From assembly GCF_020172665.1 (NCBI RefSeq), contig NZ_CP083985.1:876502-940501 (forward strand): a stretch of 64,000 bases of DNA. Direction: 5' to 3'. Below the pieces are notes generated by a model, which did no database searches, was not told the DNA's origin, and saw nothing but the letters and a program-made list of their open reading frames with translations. This document shows, piece after piece, positions 1 to 6,832 of the stretch (within the stretch, counting starts at the first letter, position 1; every line of letters starts with the position of its first letter). This DNA comes from [Mycobacterium] zoologicum (GTDB lineage: Bacteria > Actinomycetota > Actinomycetes > Mycobacteriales > Mycobacteriaceae). Both the position numbers and the translations under genes were made by a program.

Positions 1-19
1 GAAGCATTAGCGTGGACCA

Positions 20-81
20 TGAGGACCTCTCGGTAATCGGATGTGCGTGTTTGGTAACCACACCGATACCGGAGGTCCTCA
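20..81. repeat. Large imperfect inverted repeat (hairpin) next to a gene break
   Basis: The left arm begins TGAGGACCTC with CGGTAATCGG behind it. The right arm reads CCGATACCGG followed by AGGTCCTCA, so the two pair over about 25 bases with a few mismatches. The neighbouring reverse-strand gene loses family similarity near position 133, so bases 1 to about 132 probably belong to another element. The hairpin may be its end or a terminator. I do not recognise the element. Confidence 0.5.
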
Positions 82-777
82 CCTACTTCCGCTCACCACG
101 CCGTTCACAACCTGTCTGGGAGTTACAGCTAGCGCACTCGGAAACAGTGATTGTGGTCGCTTTGCGAAGAGCAACCACCCAGCGACCGTGACCCGGCCGT
201 CGCGGGTGAGGAGGTCACGGGCCGCGAGCATGCCTTCGGGGGTGGCTGCCCCGATGGATGCTTGATAAGCGACGACTTGTGCGCGATCGAGGTCGGCGAT
301 CTCGGCGTCAACAGCGGTGCCGTCGAAAGGAGCGCTGCCGCGGTCGTACTCAAGCTCTCGACGCTGGGCATAGCCCAGTCGTCGCGACTCATCGCCAACC
401 CGCAGGTAGACATCACCCTTGGTGGTCTCGTGGACCTGCTCGCCAGGATCGACGCGGATTACGAGCAGCACGTGGCCGTCGCGGCTCGTGAGTTCGTTCA
501 CTGAGCAGCGGACCACCGGCACAGTGAAGTCGTGAGCCGTCTGGTGCAGCGCGTTGAGACGGCCTTCGCGAACTCCGTCTACGGCGCCGTCGTGGATTCC
601 GACGACGACGTAGCCGCCTTCGGCGTTGGCCATCGCGACCAAGGGGACGGCCAGGTCCCTGGGGCTGATGCGCCCCGACTTGCGCTCGAACCACTGGCTC
701 TCACGGAGGTGAACGAGCTGCTCGACCGCCTCGTCGGCCGGCAGGGCGAGTACGCGGTCGACACCGCCAGGGTGCAT
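79..777 (-). pseudogene. Truncated AlbA_2/Schlafen-type ATP-binding regulator-like protein
   Basis: The start chosen is the ATG at 777 (MHPGGVDR), which gives 232 residues. The N-terminal half fits an AlbA_2 (Schlafen AlbA) domain: ESQWFERKSG, then VAMANAEGGYVVVGIHDG, then YLRVGDESRR. The following segment ends at a typical GWLLFAKRPQSLFPSA. The last 17 residues no longer resemble the family and the protein stops where full members usually continue for 150 or more residues. I infer truncation by the foreign segment at 1-132. The family is associated with nucleic-acid binding, tRNA cleavage or phage and stress response. An AT-richer region with palindromes precedes the start. Confidence 0.6.
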
Positions 778-786
778 GAATCTACT

Positions 787-809
787 GTAACATTGTTTCA
801 GTAAGTTAC
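787..809. promoter_or_regulatory. GTAAC-N13-GTTAC palindrome upstream of the AlbA_2 gene
   Basis: GTAAC (787-791) and GTTAC (805-809) form an inverted repeat just upstream of the reverse-strand start at 777. A related palindrome, GTAATGAGTTAC, lies at 897-908, and GTTCA-N7-TGAAC at 880-896. Base composition here is much richer in A and T than the flanks. These look like operator sites for a local regulator; the regulator is not identifiable. Confidence 0.35.
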
Positions 810-919
810 TTTCTGAGTCGTGGCCCTCCCCAGTCGAGGGATGCGGCCGAGGCAGTGCAGGGATTTGTCGTAGCGGCATGTTCATTTTTATTGAACGTAA
901 TGAGTTACTGAACACGTCG

Positions 920-1013
920 CGTGACCCACGATGACGTGTCGAAGCAGGGCCTGACCGTCGCGGGGACGTGGACCTGGTTCAACGCGCAGCTGCGCTCGGC
1001 GAGGAGGTCCTGA
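920..1013 (+). pseudogene. C-terminal remnant of a lost upstream gene
   Basis: The frame from 920 to the TGA at 1011-1013 encodes about 30 residues ending GTWTWFNAQLRSARRS. An in-frame stop at 908-910 blocks any longer protein. It overlaps the next ATG as TGATG, the usual arrangement of a translationally coupled partner gene. It is therefore read as the tail of a deleted first gene in a two-gene operon. A 31-codon GTG-started peptide is the alternative. The product is not recognised. Confidence 0.3.
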
Positions 1014-1204
1014 TGGCCGGACAGCGGAACTGTGACGCCGTGGTCACCGCGGGGCGCCTGTCCAAAGCGAACGAGTTCTTCGACGCCGCGGAACATCTCG
1101 GTGGGGAGATGCCCAACGCTGCCAGCGATCTCTACGTGGACGCGGGTATTGCCGCCTCGGACCTGGTCGAGGCAGCCAAGCGGGCAGCGGCCGCCCGCGG
1201 GTAG
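1013..1204 (+). CDS. Small HEPN-like hypothetical protein, probably internally deleted
   Basis: The ATG at 1013 has a GAGGAGG ribosome-binding site and gives 63 residues. The N-terminal 45 residues (AVVTAGRLSKANEFFDAAE, then a VDAGIAASD motif) resemble a common actinobacterial family of about 120-130 residues that looks HEPN-like and often sits beside nucleotidyltransferases. After AGIAASD the sequence passes directly to LVEAAKRAAAARG, which resembles the family's C-terminus. This suggests that an internal segment has been deleted. Function is unknown and the gene may be inactive. Confidence 0.45.
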   Translation: MAGQRNCDAVVTAGRLSKANEFFDAAEHLGGEMPNAASDLYVDAGIAASDLVEAAKRAAAARG

Positions 1205-1450
1205 CTCGCATTTCGCCGCTTCTGCCCGGCGTCGACGCCAGCGGACGCGGTCCCGCTGCTGCTAGGCAGCGGCGCTCGACGACGGCAGCAGATCGCCGCT
1301 GACCCTCGCCGATATGAAAGCAGCCGGTGTGGACGTCCTGCCGCCGCCGCATTCGGCGGTGCTGACCGTCCGACCATGACTGCGTAGCCGCGGGCGTCAG
1401 TGGGCCGCGGCGAGACGACCGCGCCTCAATGCAGACCGCCACGATGCCCA

Positions 1451-1456
1451 TAGACT
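1451..1456 (+). promoter_or_regulatory. Candidate -10 (TAGACT) for a leaderless GTG start
   Basis: TAGACT fits the mycobacterial TANNNT -10 consensus and ends 8 bases before the GTG at 1465. That spacing would place the transcript start at or next to the start codon. This was used to prefer GTG 1465 over the upstream ATGs at 1429 and 1444. No clear -35 is seen. Confidence 0.35.
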
Positions 1457-1464
1457 TGGCGCCT

Positions 1465-2124
1465 GTGCGTCCCGGATCCCCGCAACGAACGGCCATCGTG
1501 GCCGCCGTGATCGCGTCCTGCGCGTTGCCGGCCACCGCCACGGCCAGCGACAAGATCCTGCTCGGCGGCGGCGCCGGGATCTTCCTCAACGGTGACAGGC
1601 TCTGCACGCTGACCGCCATCGGCTACGACTCCGCCGACCGGCTGATCGGCTTCACCGCCGCACAATGCGGAGGTGTGGACTCACCGGTGGTCGCCGACGG
1701 CGCCGAAGACGAGGGCGTCGTGGGCACGGTGGTGGCCACCGATGATGGCTTGGGCTACGCGGTGATCGAATTCGATCAAGAGAAGGCCGCGGGCATCCGC
1801 AACTACGAAGGCTTCGCGATCAAGGGCGTCGACCCCGATCCCGAGCACCTGCAGCAGGCCTGCAAGCTCGGCCGTGCCACCGGCGTCAACTGCTGGGACG
1901 GCGAATCCGCCGCGGTGGACGCCGAGGGCAACGAGTGGTGGCTGCCGGGCGATGACGGGGCGCCGGTCACCGTCGACGATCTGATCGTCGGCATGGTCGG
2001 TGACGCCGCCGTACCGGTGGCGCCGCTGGCGCAGCCGGGGTCGGCCGTCGTGTTGTTCGCTGCGATCGTCGACGACGTCAACGCCAAGGGCGGTCCGGGC
2101 GCCGGATTCACCCTGGCCGGCTGA
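1465..2124 (+). CDS. Secreted trypsin-like fold protein, catalytically inactive (Rv1815-type)
   Basis: The protein has 219 residues with an N-terminal signal peptide (TAIVAAVIASCALPATATA). It resembles the mycobacterial Rv1815 family of exported chymotrypsin-like proteins. The catalytic His is normally in an FTAxHC motif, but here the sequence is GFTAAQCGG, so His is replaced by Gln. The nucleophile motif GDSGGP appears as GDDGAP, so Ser is replaced by Asp. Cysteine pairs around LCTL and AAQCGG are kept, implying a folded disulfide-bonded exported protein with a binding rather than proteolytic role. ATGs at 1429 and 1444 are alternative starts. Confidence 0.6.
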   Translation: MRPGSPQRTAIVAAVIASCALPATATASDKILLGGGAGIFLNGDRLCTLTAIGYDSADRLIGFTAAQCGGVDSPVVADGAEDEGVVGTVVATDDGLGYAVIEFDQEKAAGIRNYEGFAIKGVDPDPEHLQQACKLGRATGVNCWDGESAAVDAEGNEWWLPGDDGAPVTVDDLIVGMVGDAAVPVAPLAQPGSAVVLFAAIVDDVNAKGGPGAGFTLAG

Positions 2125-2140
2125 TCAACCAAGAGCTTGG

Positions 2141-2470
2141 CTACATGCCGGCCTGATGGTCGACGTTCGGCTTCTGATCGGGACACAGGTTGCGAACCGC
2201 AACTGCCATGATCACGCCACTGCTCTCCACCGAAATCCCGCCGCCCACCAAGTAGTTGCCGACTTGATCGAACGTGGCGCCGTTTCGGTACCGGTCACAG
2301 ATGTAGAGCCCCTCGCGGGCCGCCGCGTCGACATCCAAAACCGGAATGCCGTTGTAGCGAAGGTCCCGGAAATATCCGGTGTAGTCCGGGTCGGCCTGTG
2401 CAGGGCTGCTGAAGGCGAGGGCGCCGGCGGCAAGGCCGAGCGCGGCGATCAGATGACGACGTCTGCTCAC
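2141..2470 (-). CDS. DUF732 secreted protein
   Basis: The GTG at 2470 gives 109 residues: a signal peptide (HLIAALGLAAGALAFSSPAQA) and a small mature DUF732 domain. The domain has the typical pair of cysteines (YICDRY and NLCPDQ), a YFRDL start and a GNYLVGG segment. DUF732 proteins are small exported mycobacterial proteins of unknown function. The start codon overlaps the stop of the preceding DUF732 gene by four bases (GTGA), so the two are an operon and probably arose by duplication. Confidence 0.75.
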   Translation of the reverse strand: MSRRRHLIAALGLAAGALAFSSPAQADPDYTGYFRDLRYNGIPVLDVDAAAREGLYICDRYRNGATFDQVGNYLVGGGISVESSGVIMAVAVRNLCPDQKPNVDHQAGM

Positions 2471-2799
2471 GGCCGCAACGTCTCCGGGCAGAGCTCGGAC
2501 TGCGCCGCGGCGATCTGAACGTCGGCGGCCTCGGGGCTGTAGTAGAAGGTGTTGGTCAGTTGGCGCACCAGGTCGCCGGGGGAGATGCCGGACCGGTAGG
2601 TGCCGGTGTGGCCGTACATCCGCAATTGGGCGCAGATGTAGTGCCCCGAGGTCACCTTCACCCGATCGGCGACCGGGATCGCCACCGGGGCCGCGTTGAC
2701 CTGCGCCAGGTAGCTGGCGTCGTCGGCGTGGGCGGCGGGCGCGACGGTCAACGCTGCGACGGCCAATAGCGGTGCGGCAATCCGGACTGTCAGATGCAT
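2467..2799 (-). CDS. DUF732 secreted protein, first gene of the pair
   Basis: The ATG at 2799 (MHLTVR) gives 110 residues; an ATG three codons upstream at 2808 is equally possible. A signal peptide (LLAVAALTVAPAAHA) is followed by DASYLAQVNA and a DUF732 domain with cysteines in YICAQL and ELCPET. It lies directly upstream of a second DUF732 gene and overlaps it by four bases. Function is unknown. It is divergent from the SRPBCC gene at 2894, and the two share a short upstream region. Confidence 0.75.
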   Translation of the reverse strand: MHLTVRIAAPLLAVAALTVAPAAHADDASYLAQVNAAPVAIPVADRVKVTSGHYICAQLRMYGHTGTYRSGISPGDLVRQLTNTFYYSPEAADVQIAAAQSELCPETLRP

Positions 2800-2893
2800 G
2801 GTCCCCATCGTGCCACCGCTTCCGGGGCGGCGACACGGTCCGGTCCGGCGTAAATCCCCGCGCAGCCCCGCGCGCGTGGCTATCGTGCCAGCC

Positions 2894-3337
2894 ATGGCAG
2901 TCAAGGATTCCCGCGAAGTCGTCATCGAAGCGAGCCCGGAGGAGATCCTCGACGTCCTCGCCGACGTCGAAGCCCTCCCGTCCTGGTCGCCGCAGTACCA
3001 GAGCGCCGAGGTGCTCGACAGCTACGACGACGGGCGCCCGCGCCGGGTTCGCACCCGGATCAAGGCCGCCGGCCTGACCGATGAGCAGGTGATCGAATAC
3101 ACCTGGGCGGCAGACAGTGTCGGCTGGACGCTGGTCTCGGCCGGTCAGCTCAAGGCCCAGGACGCCAAGTACACCCTGACCGCCGACGGCGCCAAGACCA
3201 AGGTGCGTTTCGACATGGCCGTCGACCCGTCGATCCCGATCCCGGGGTTCCTGCTCAAGAACACCCTCAAGGGCGGCATGAAGACCGCCACGGACGGCCT
3301 GCGCAAGCAGGTGCTCGACGTCAAAAAGGGCGCCTGA
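2894..3337 (+). CDS. SRPBCC (polyketide cyclase-like) protein, Rv0856-like
   Basis: This 147-residue protein has the START/SRPBCC pattern: an N-terminal strand (SREVVIEASPEEILDVLADV), the PSWSPQY segment, a central antiparallel sheet, and a long C-terminal helix (GGMKTATDGLRKQVLDVKK). The fold forms a hydrophobic cavity that binds lipids or other small ligands; the ligand is unknown. It is followed by a paralogue at 3391, matching the tandem Rv0856-Rv0857 pair of M. tuberculosis. The ATG at 2894 is chosen because the similarity begins there. Confidence 0.8.
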   Translation: MAVKDSREVVIEASPEEILDVLADVEALPSWSPQYQSAEVLDSYDDGRPRRVRTRIKAAGLTDEQVIEYTWAADSVGWTLVSAGQLKAQDAKYTLTADGAKTKVRFDMAVDPSIPIPGFLLKNTLKGGMKTATDGLRKQVLDVKKGA

Positions 3338-3390
3338 CTCCACACCTCGAATTCGCCCGGACCTGCGGTTAGCTGTCTAGGGTTGAGGTA

Positions 3391-3840
3391 ATGGCTGTTC
3401 GAGCATCGCGGGAAATTGTGATCGACGCGCCGCCGGAGAAGATCCTCGACGCGCTCGCCGATGTGTCCCAAGTGGCGTCCTGGTCGCCGGTGCACAAGCG
3501 CATGGAAGTCCTCGACTGCTACGAAGACGGCCGCCCCCATCACGTGCGCGCCACCATCAAGGTGCTGGGCTTGGTGGACAAGGAGATTCTGGAATACCAC
3601 TGGGGCCCGGACTGGGTGGTCTGGGACGCCAAGTCGACCGCGCAGCAGAGCGCCCAGCACGTCGAGTACACCCTGACCCGGGAATCGCCGGACAGCACCC
3701 GGGTGCGCTTCGACATCACCGTCGAACCCACCGGGCCGATCCCGCAGTTCCTGGTCCGCCGCGCCAGCAAGCTGGTGTTGCAGACCGCCACCGAGCGGCT
3801 GCGTCAGCGGGTCATGGGCGACGGCGTCAAGGCCGAGTAG
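3391..3840 (+). CDS. SRPBCC protein, Rv0857-like paralogue
   Basis: This 149-residue paralogue of the previous gene starts RASREIVIDAPPEKILDALA and has a VASWSPVHK segment. It also shows the sheet region LEYHWGPDWVVWD and a terminal helix (LVLQTATERLRQRVMG). It is a predicted cytosolic hydrophobic-ligand-binding protein with no assignable ligand. Its 3' end overlaps the convergent aminotransferase gene by 14 bases. The tandem duplication is conserved with M. tuberculosis. Confidence 0.8.
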   Translation: MAVRASREIVIDAPPEKILDALADVSQVASWSPVHKRMEVLDCYEDGRPHHVRATIKVLGLVDKEILEYHWGPDWVVWDAKSTAQQSAQHVEYTLTRESPDSTRVRFDITVEPTGPIPQFLVRRASKLVLQTATERLRQRVMGDGVKAE

Positions 3841-5017
3841 TCGCCCCGCGCAGGGTTTCCAGTCGCCGCAGCGCCTCGTCGATGGTGGCCTCGGGTTTGA
3901 CAAAAGTGAAGCGCACCAAGTGGTTCCAGACCTCCGACGCTGGGGCTTCGGCCGTCGGGACGCAGAACGCCGACAGCGGAATGGCTGCCACCCCGGCGCG
4001 GTGCGGAAGTTCGGCGCAGAACGCGGTGCTGTCGTCGTAACCCAGCGGGCGCGGATCGGCGCACAGGAAATACGTGCCGAAACTGTCGTGCACCTCGAAC
4101 CCGACCCGCCGCAGCCCGTCGGCCAACCGGTCGCGGCGGGCCTGCATGCTCGCGCGCAGTGCTGCCACCCAGGCGTCCTCGGTGTCCAGGGCCAGTGCCA
4201 CCGCCGGCTGGAACGGCGCCCCGCCGACGTAGCTCAGGTACTGCTTGGCGGCCCGCACCCCGGCCAGCAGCTCCGCCGGCCCGCAGGCCCAGCCGATCTT
4301 CCAGCCGGTGCAGTTGAACATCTTGGCCGCACTGGAGATCGTGACGGTGCGCTGCGCCATCCCGTCGAATCCGGCCAGCGGCCGATGGGTCCGGCCGGAG
4401 AACACCAGGTGTTCGTAGACCTCGTCGGAGATCACCAGCAGGTCGGCCTCGACTGCGATGCGGGCGATCGCCGCCAGCTCGGCCTCGGTGAACACCGTGC
4501 CGGTCGGGTTGTGCGGCGAGTTGACGATCAGCGCCTTGGTGGCCGGGGTGATGGCGCGGCGCAACGCGTCGACGTCCAGGGCGAAGCCGGACCCGTCGGG
4601 AACCAGCGAAACGCTGACCCGTCGCGCCCCGGCCATCGCGACCACCGGGGAGTAGGAGTCGTAGAACGGCTCGATCAGCACCACCTCCGAGCCCGGCTCG
4701 ACCAGCCCGAGCACCGCACCGGCGATGGCCTCGGTAGCCCCGACGGTCACCAGCACCTCGGTGTCGGGGTCGTAGTCGATGCTGAAGTGCCGCTTGCGTT
4801 GCCGGGCGATCGCCTCGCGCAGCGCGAGGATGCCCGGACCGGGCGGGTACTGATTCACCCCGTCGGTGATCGCGGCGCGGGCGGCCTCCAGCATGGCCGG
4901 CGGCCCGTCCTCGTCGGGGAAGCCCTGCCCCAGGTTGACCGCGCCGATCCGCGCGGCCAGCGCCGACATCTCGGCGAAGATCGTGGTGGCATAGGGCTGC
5001 AGCCGCGACACTGTCAT
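3827..5017 (-). CDS. dapC: PLP-dependent aminotransferase, DapC type (Rv0858c orthologue)
   Basis: This 396-residue class I/II fold-type I aminotransferase corresponds by position and similarity to Rv0858c, annotated as N-succinyldiaminopimelate aminotransferase of the lysine/meso-DAP pathway. It has NLGQGFPDEDGP near the N-terminus, NSPHNPTGTVFT, ISDEVYEHL with the PLP-binding Asp and Tyr, and the Schiff-base lysine in SSAAKMFNCTGWKIGW. Later comes VRFTFVKPE with the carboxylate-binding Arg. The start is the ATG at 5017 (MTVSRLQPY). Kynurenine- or methionine-type aminotransferases share these motifs, so substrate assignment rests on synteny. Confidence 0.8.
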   Translation of the reverse strand: MTVSRLQPYATTIFAEMSALAARIGAVNLGQGFPDEDGPPAMLEAARAAITDGVNQYPPGPGILALREAIARQRKRHFSIDYDPDTEVLVTVGATEAIAGAVLGLVEPGSEVVLIEPFYDSYSPVVAMAGARRVSVSLVPDGSGFALDVDALRRAITPATKALIVNSPHNPTGTVFTEAELAAIARIAVEADLLVISDEVYEHLVFSGRTHRPLAGFDGMAQRTVTISSAAKMFNCTGWKIGWACGPAELLAGVRAAKQYLSYVGGAPFQPAVALALDTEDAWVAALRASMQARRDRLADGLRRVGFEVHDSFGTYFLCADPRPLGYDDSTAFCAELPHRAGVAAIPLSAFCVPTAEAPASEVWNHLVRFTFVKPEATIDEALRRLETLRGATTRP

Positions 5018-5048
5018 AGTCGGCCAGCTTAGGGAGCGGTCGGAATTG

Positions 5049-5450
5049 TCAGCTCGCCGAACGCCGCCCGAACCCCTCCAGAACATTCCAGGACCGGCTG
5101 CCCTTCACGGCATGCAGGTAATAGGCGAAGTTCGCGGTGGACATGGAGCCGCCCGCGATCCCGATGCCGATCGCCCTGGCGATCTGGTCGCTGACGTCCA
5201 GGGCGATACCTACCGCGGCGCAGGCGATCACCACCGCGATCCACACCAGGCCCTTGCGCCACATGCCCTTGACGAAGAAGTAGAACGGGAAGAATACGAA
5301 CGCCAGGAAGTTCGAGGTGATGCGTATCCGGGCGCGCCACCCCAGTGCCTTGATCGCGTCCCGTGCCTCCGGTGACGACGACCGCAATCCGTAGGCGTCG
5401 AAGAAGGCGAAGCGCTGCTGCCAGGACGGGGACAGTGTTGCATCAGCCAC
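5049..5450 (-). CDS. DUF2628 membrane protein
   Basis: A GTG-started protein of 133 residues. The hydrophilic N-terminus (SWQQRFAFFDAYG) is typical of DUF2628. Two hydrophobic segments follow (SNFLAFVFFPFYFFVKGMW and LVWIAVVIACAAVGIALDV), then a weaker one with an ANFAYYLHAVKG tail. It is a small inner-membrane protein of unknown function. It lies 31 bases upstream of the aminotransferase on the same strand and is divergent from fadA. Confidence 0.7.
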   Translation of the reverse strand: MADATLSPSWQQRFAFFDAYGLRSSSPEARDAIKALGWRARIRITSNFLAFVFFPFYFFVKGMWRKGLVWIAVVIACAAVGIALDVSDQIARAIGIGIAGGSMSTANFAYYLHAVKGSRSWNVLEGFGRRSAS

Positions 5451-5617
5451 GGAACGGCAGTGTATTCATCCGCCGCCGGCGTCGCGCACGGCAGCCCATA
5501 CGGCCCAACCATCCGGTTGATCGGCCGCCCTGTTAGGGTGGCGAACAGGGGACTATTCTCCCAGCAGGCGCAATCGAAAATCCGTGTCGAACCCCAATCC
5601 GAAGAGGAACTCCAGTC

Positions 5618-6829
5618 ATGTCCGAAGAAGCCTTCATCTACGAGGCCATTCGCACCCCGCGCGGTAAGCAGCGCGGTGGGGCGTTGAACGAGGTCAAGCC
5701 GGTCAGCCTGGCTGTCGGCCTGGTCAACGAGCTGCGAACCCGCTACCCCGACCTGGATGTGAACCAGATCAGCGACGCCGTATTCGGCGTGGTGTCCCCG
5801 GTCGGTGACCAGGGTGGCGACATCGCCCGCACCGCCATGCTGGCCGCCGGCATGCCCGAGACCACCGGCGGCGTGCAGCTCAACCGGTTCTGCGCGTCGG
5901 GCCTGGAGGCCATCAACACCGCGGCCGCCAAGGTCAAGGCCGGCTTCGACGACCTGGTGCTCGCCGGTGGTGTGGAGTCGATGAGCCGGGTGCCGATGGG
6001 CTCCGACGGCGGCGCCTGGGCGTCCGACCCCGACACCAACTACCAGATCGGTTTCGTGCCGCAGGGCATCGGCGCCGACCTGATCGCCACCATCGAGGGC
6101 TTCTCCCGCGAGGACGTCGACGCCTACGCGGCGCGTTCCCAGGACCTGGCCGCCAAGGCCTGGTCGGGCGGCTACTTCGCCAAGTCCGTGGTGCCGGTGC
6201 GCGACCGCAACGGCCTGGTCATCCTCGACCACGACGAGCACATGCGGCCCGGTAGCACGGTGGAGAGCCTCGGCAAGCTCAAGACCGCGTTCGACGGCGT
6301 CGGCGCGATGGGCGGCTTCGACGACGTGGCGCTGCAGAAGTACCACTACGTCGAGAAGATCAACCACGTGCACACCGGCGGCAACAGTTCCGGCATCGTC
6401 GACGGCGCCGCGCTGGTGCTGGTCGGCAGCGAAAAGGCGGGCAAGGAGCAGGGGCTGACCCCGCGGGCCCGCATCGTGGCCGCGGCCACCAGCGGCGCCG
6501 ACCCGGTCATCATGCTGACCGGCCCGACCCCGGCCACCCGCCGGGTGCTGGAGCGCTCCGGTCTGGGCGTCGACGACATCGACCTGTTCGAGATCAACGA
6601 GGCGTTCGCCTCGGTGGCGATGAAGTTCCAGAAGGACTTCAACATCCCGGACGAGAAGCTCAACGTCAACGGCGGCGCCATCGCGATGGGCCACCCGCTG
6701 GGCGCCACCGGCGCGATGATCACCGGCACCATGGTCGACGAACTGGAGCGCCGGGGTGCCCGCCGCGCTCTGATCACACTCTGCATCGGCGGCGGCATGG
6801 GCGTCGCCACCATCATCGAGAGGGTTTAA
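5618..6829 (+). CDS. fadA: Acetyl-CoA acyltransferase (thiolase) FadA
   Basis: This 403-residue thiolase catalyses CoA-dependent cleavage of 3-ketoacyl-CoA, the last step of beta-oxidation. The nucleophilic Cys is in [13 protein letters not shown] (about residue 92). The catalytic His is in [16 protein letters not shown], and the second Cys is in [13 protein letters not shown] near the C-terminus. [11 protein letters not shown] is also conserved. The ATG follows GAAGAGGAAC-type ribosome-binding sequence. fadB starts three bases after the stop, giving the two-subunit trifunctional-type complex known for mycobacterial FadA/FadB. TTAGGGT near 5534 is a possible -10. Confidence 0.92.
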   Translation: MSEEAFIYEAIRTPRGKQRGGALNEVKPVSLAVGLVNELRTRYPDLDVNQISDAVFGVVSPVGDQGGDIARTAMLAAGMPETTGGVQLNRFCASGLEAINTAAAKVKAGFDDLVLAGGVESMSRVPMGSDGGAWASDPDTNYQIGFVPQGIGADLIATIEGFSREDVDAYAARSQDLAAKAWSGGYFAKSVVPVRDRNGLVILDHDEHMRPGSTVESLGKLKTAFDGVGAMGGFDDVALQKYHYVEKINHVHTGGNSSGIVDGAALVLVGSEKAGKEQGLTPRARIVAAATSGADPVIMLTGPTPATRRVLERSGLGVDDIDLFEINEAFASVAMKFQKDFNIPDEKLNVNGGAIAMGHPLGATGAMITGTMVDELERRGARRALITLCIGGGMGVATIIERV

Positions 6830-6832
6830 GCA

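Noticed and set aside
1205..1464. Gene between the HEPN-like remnant and the pseudoprotease
   Set aside because: No frame gives a recognisable protein or good start; apart from the candidate -10 at 1451 I see nothing in it.
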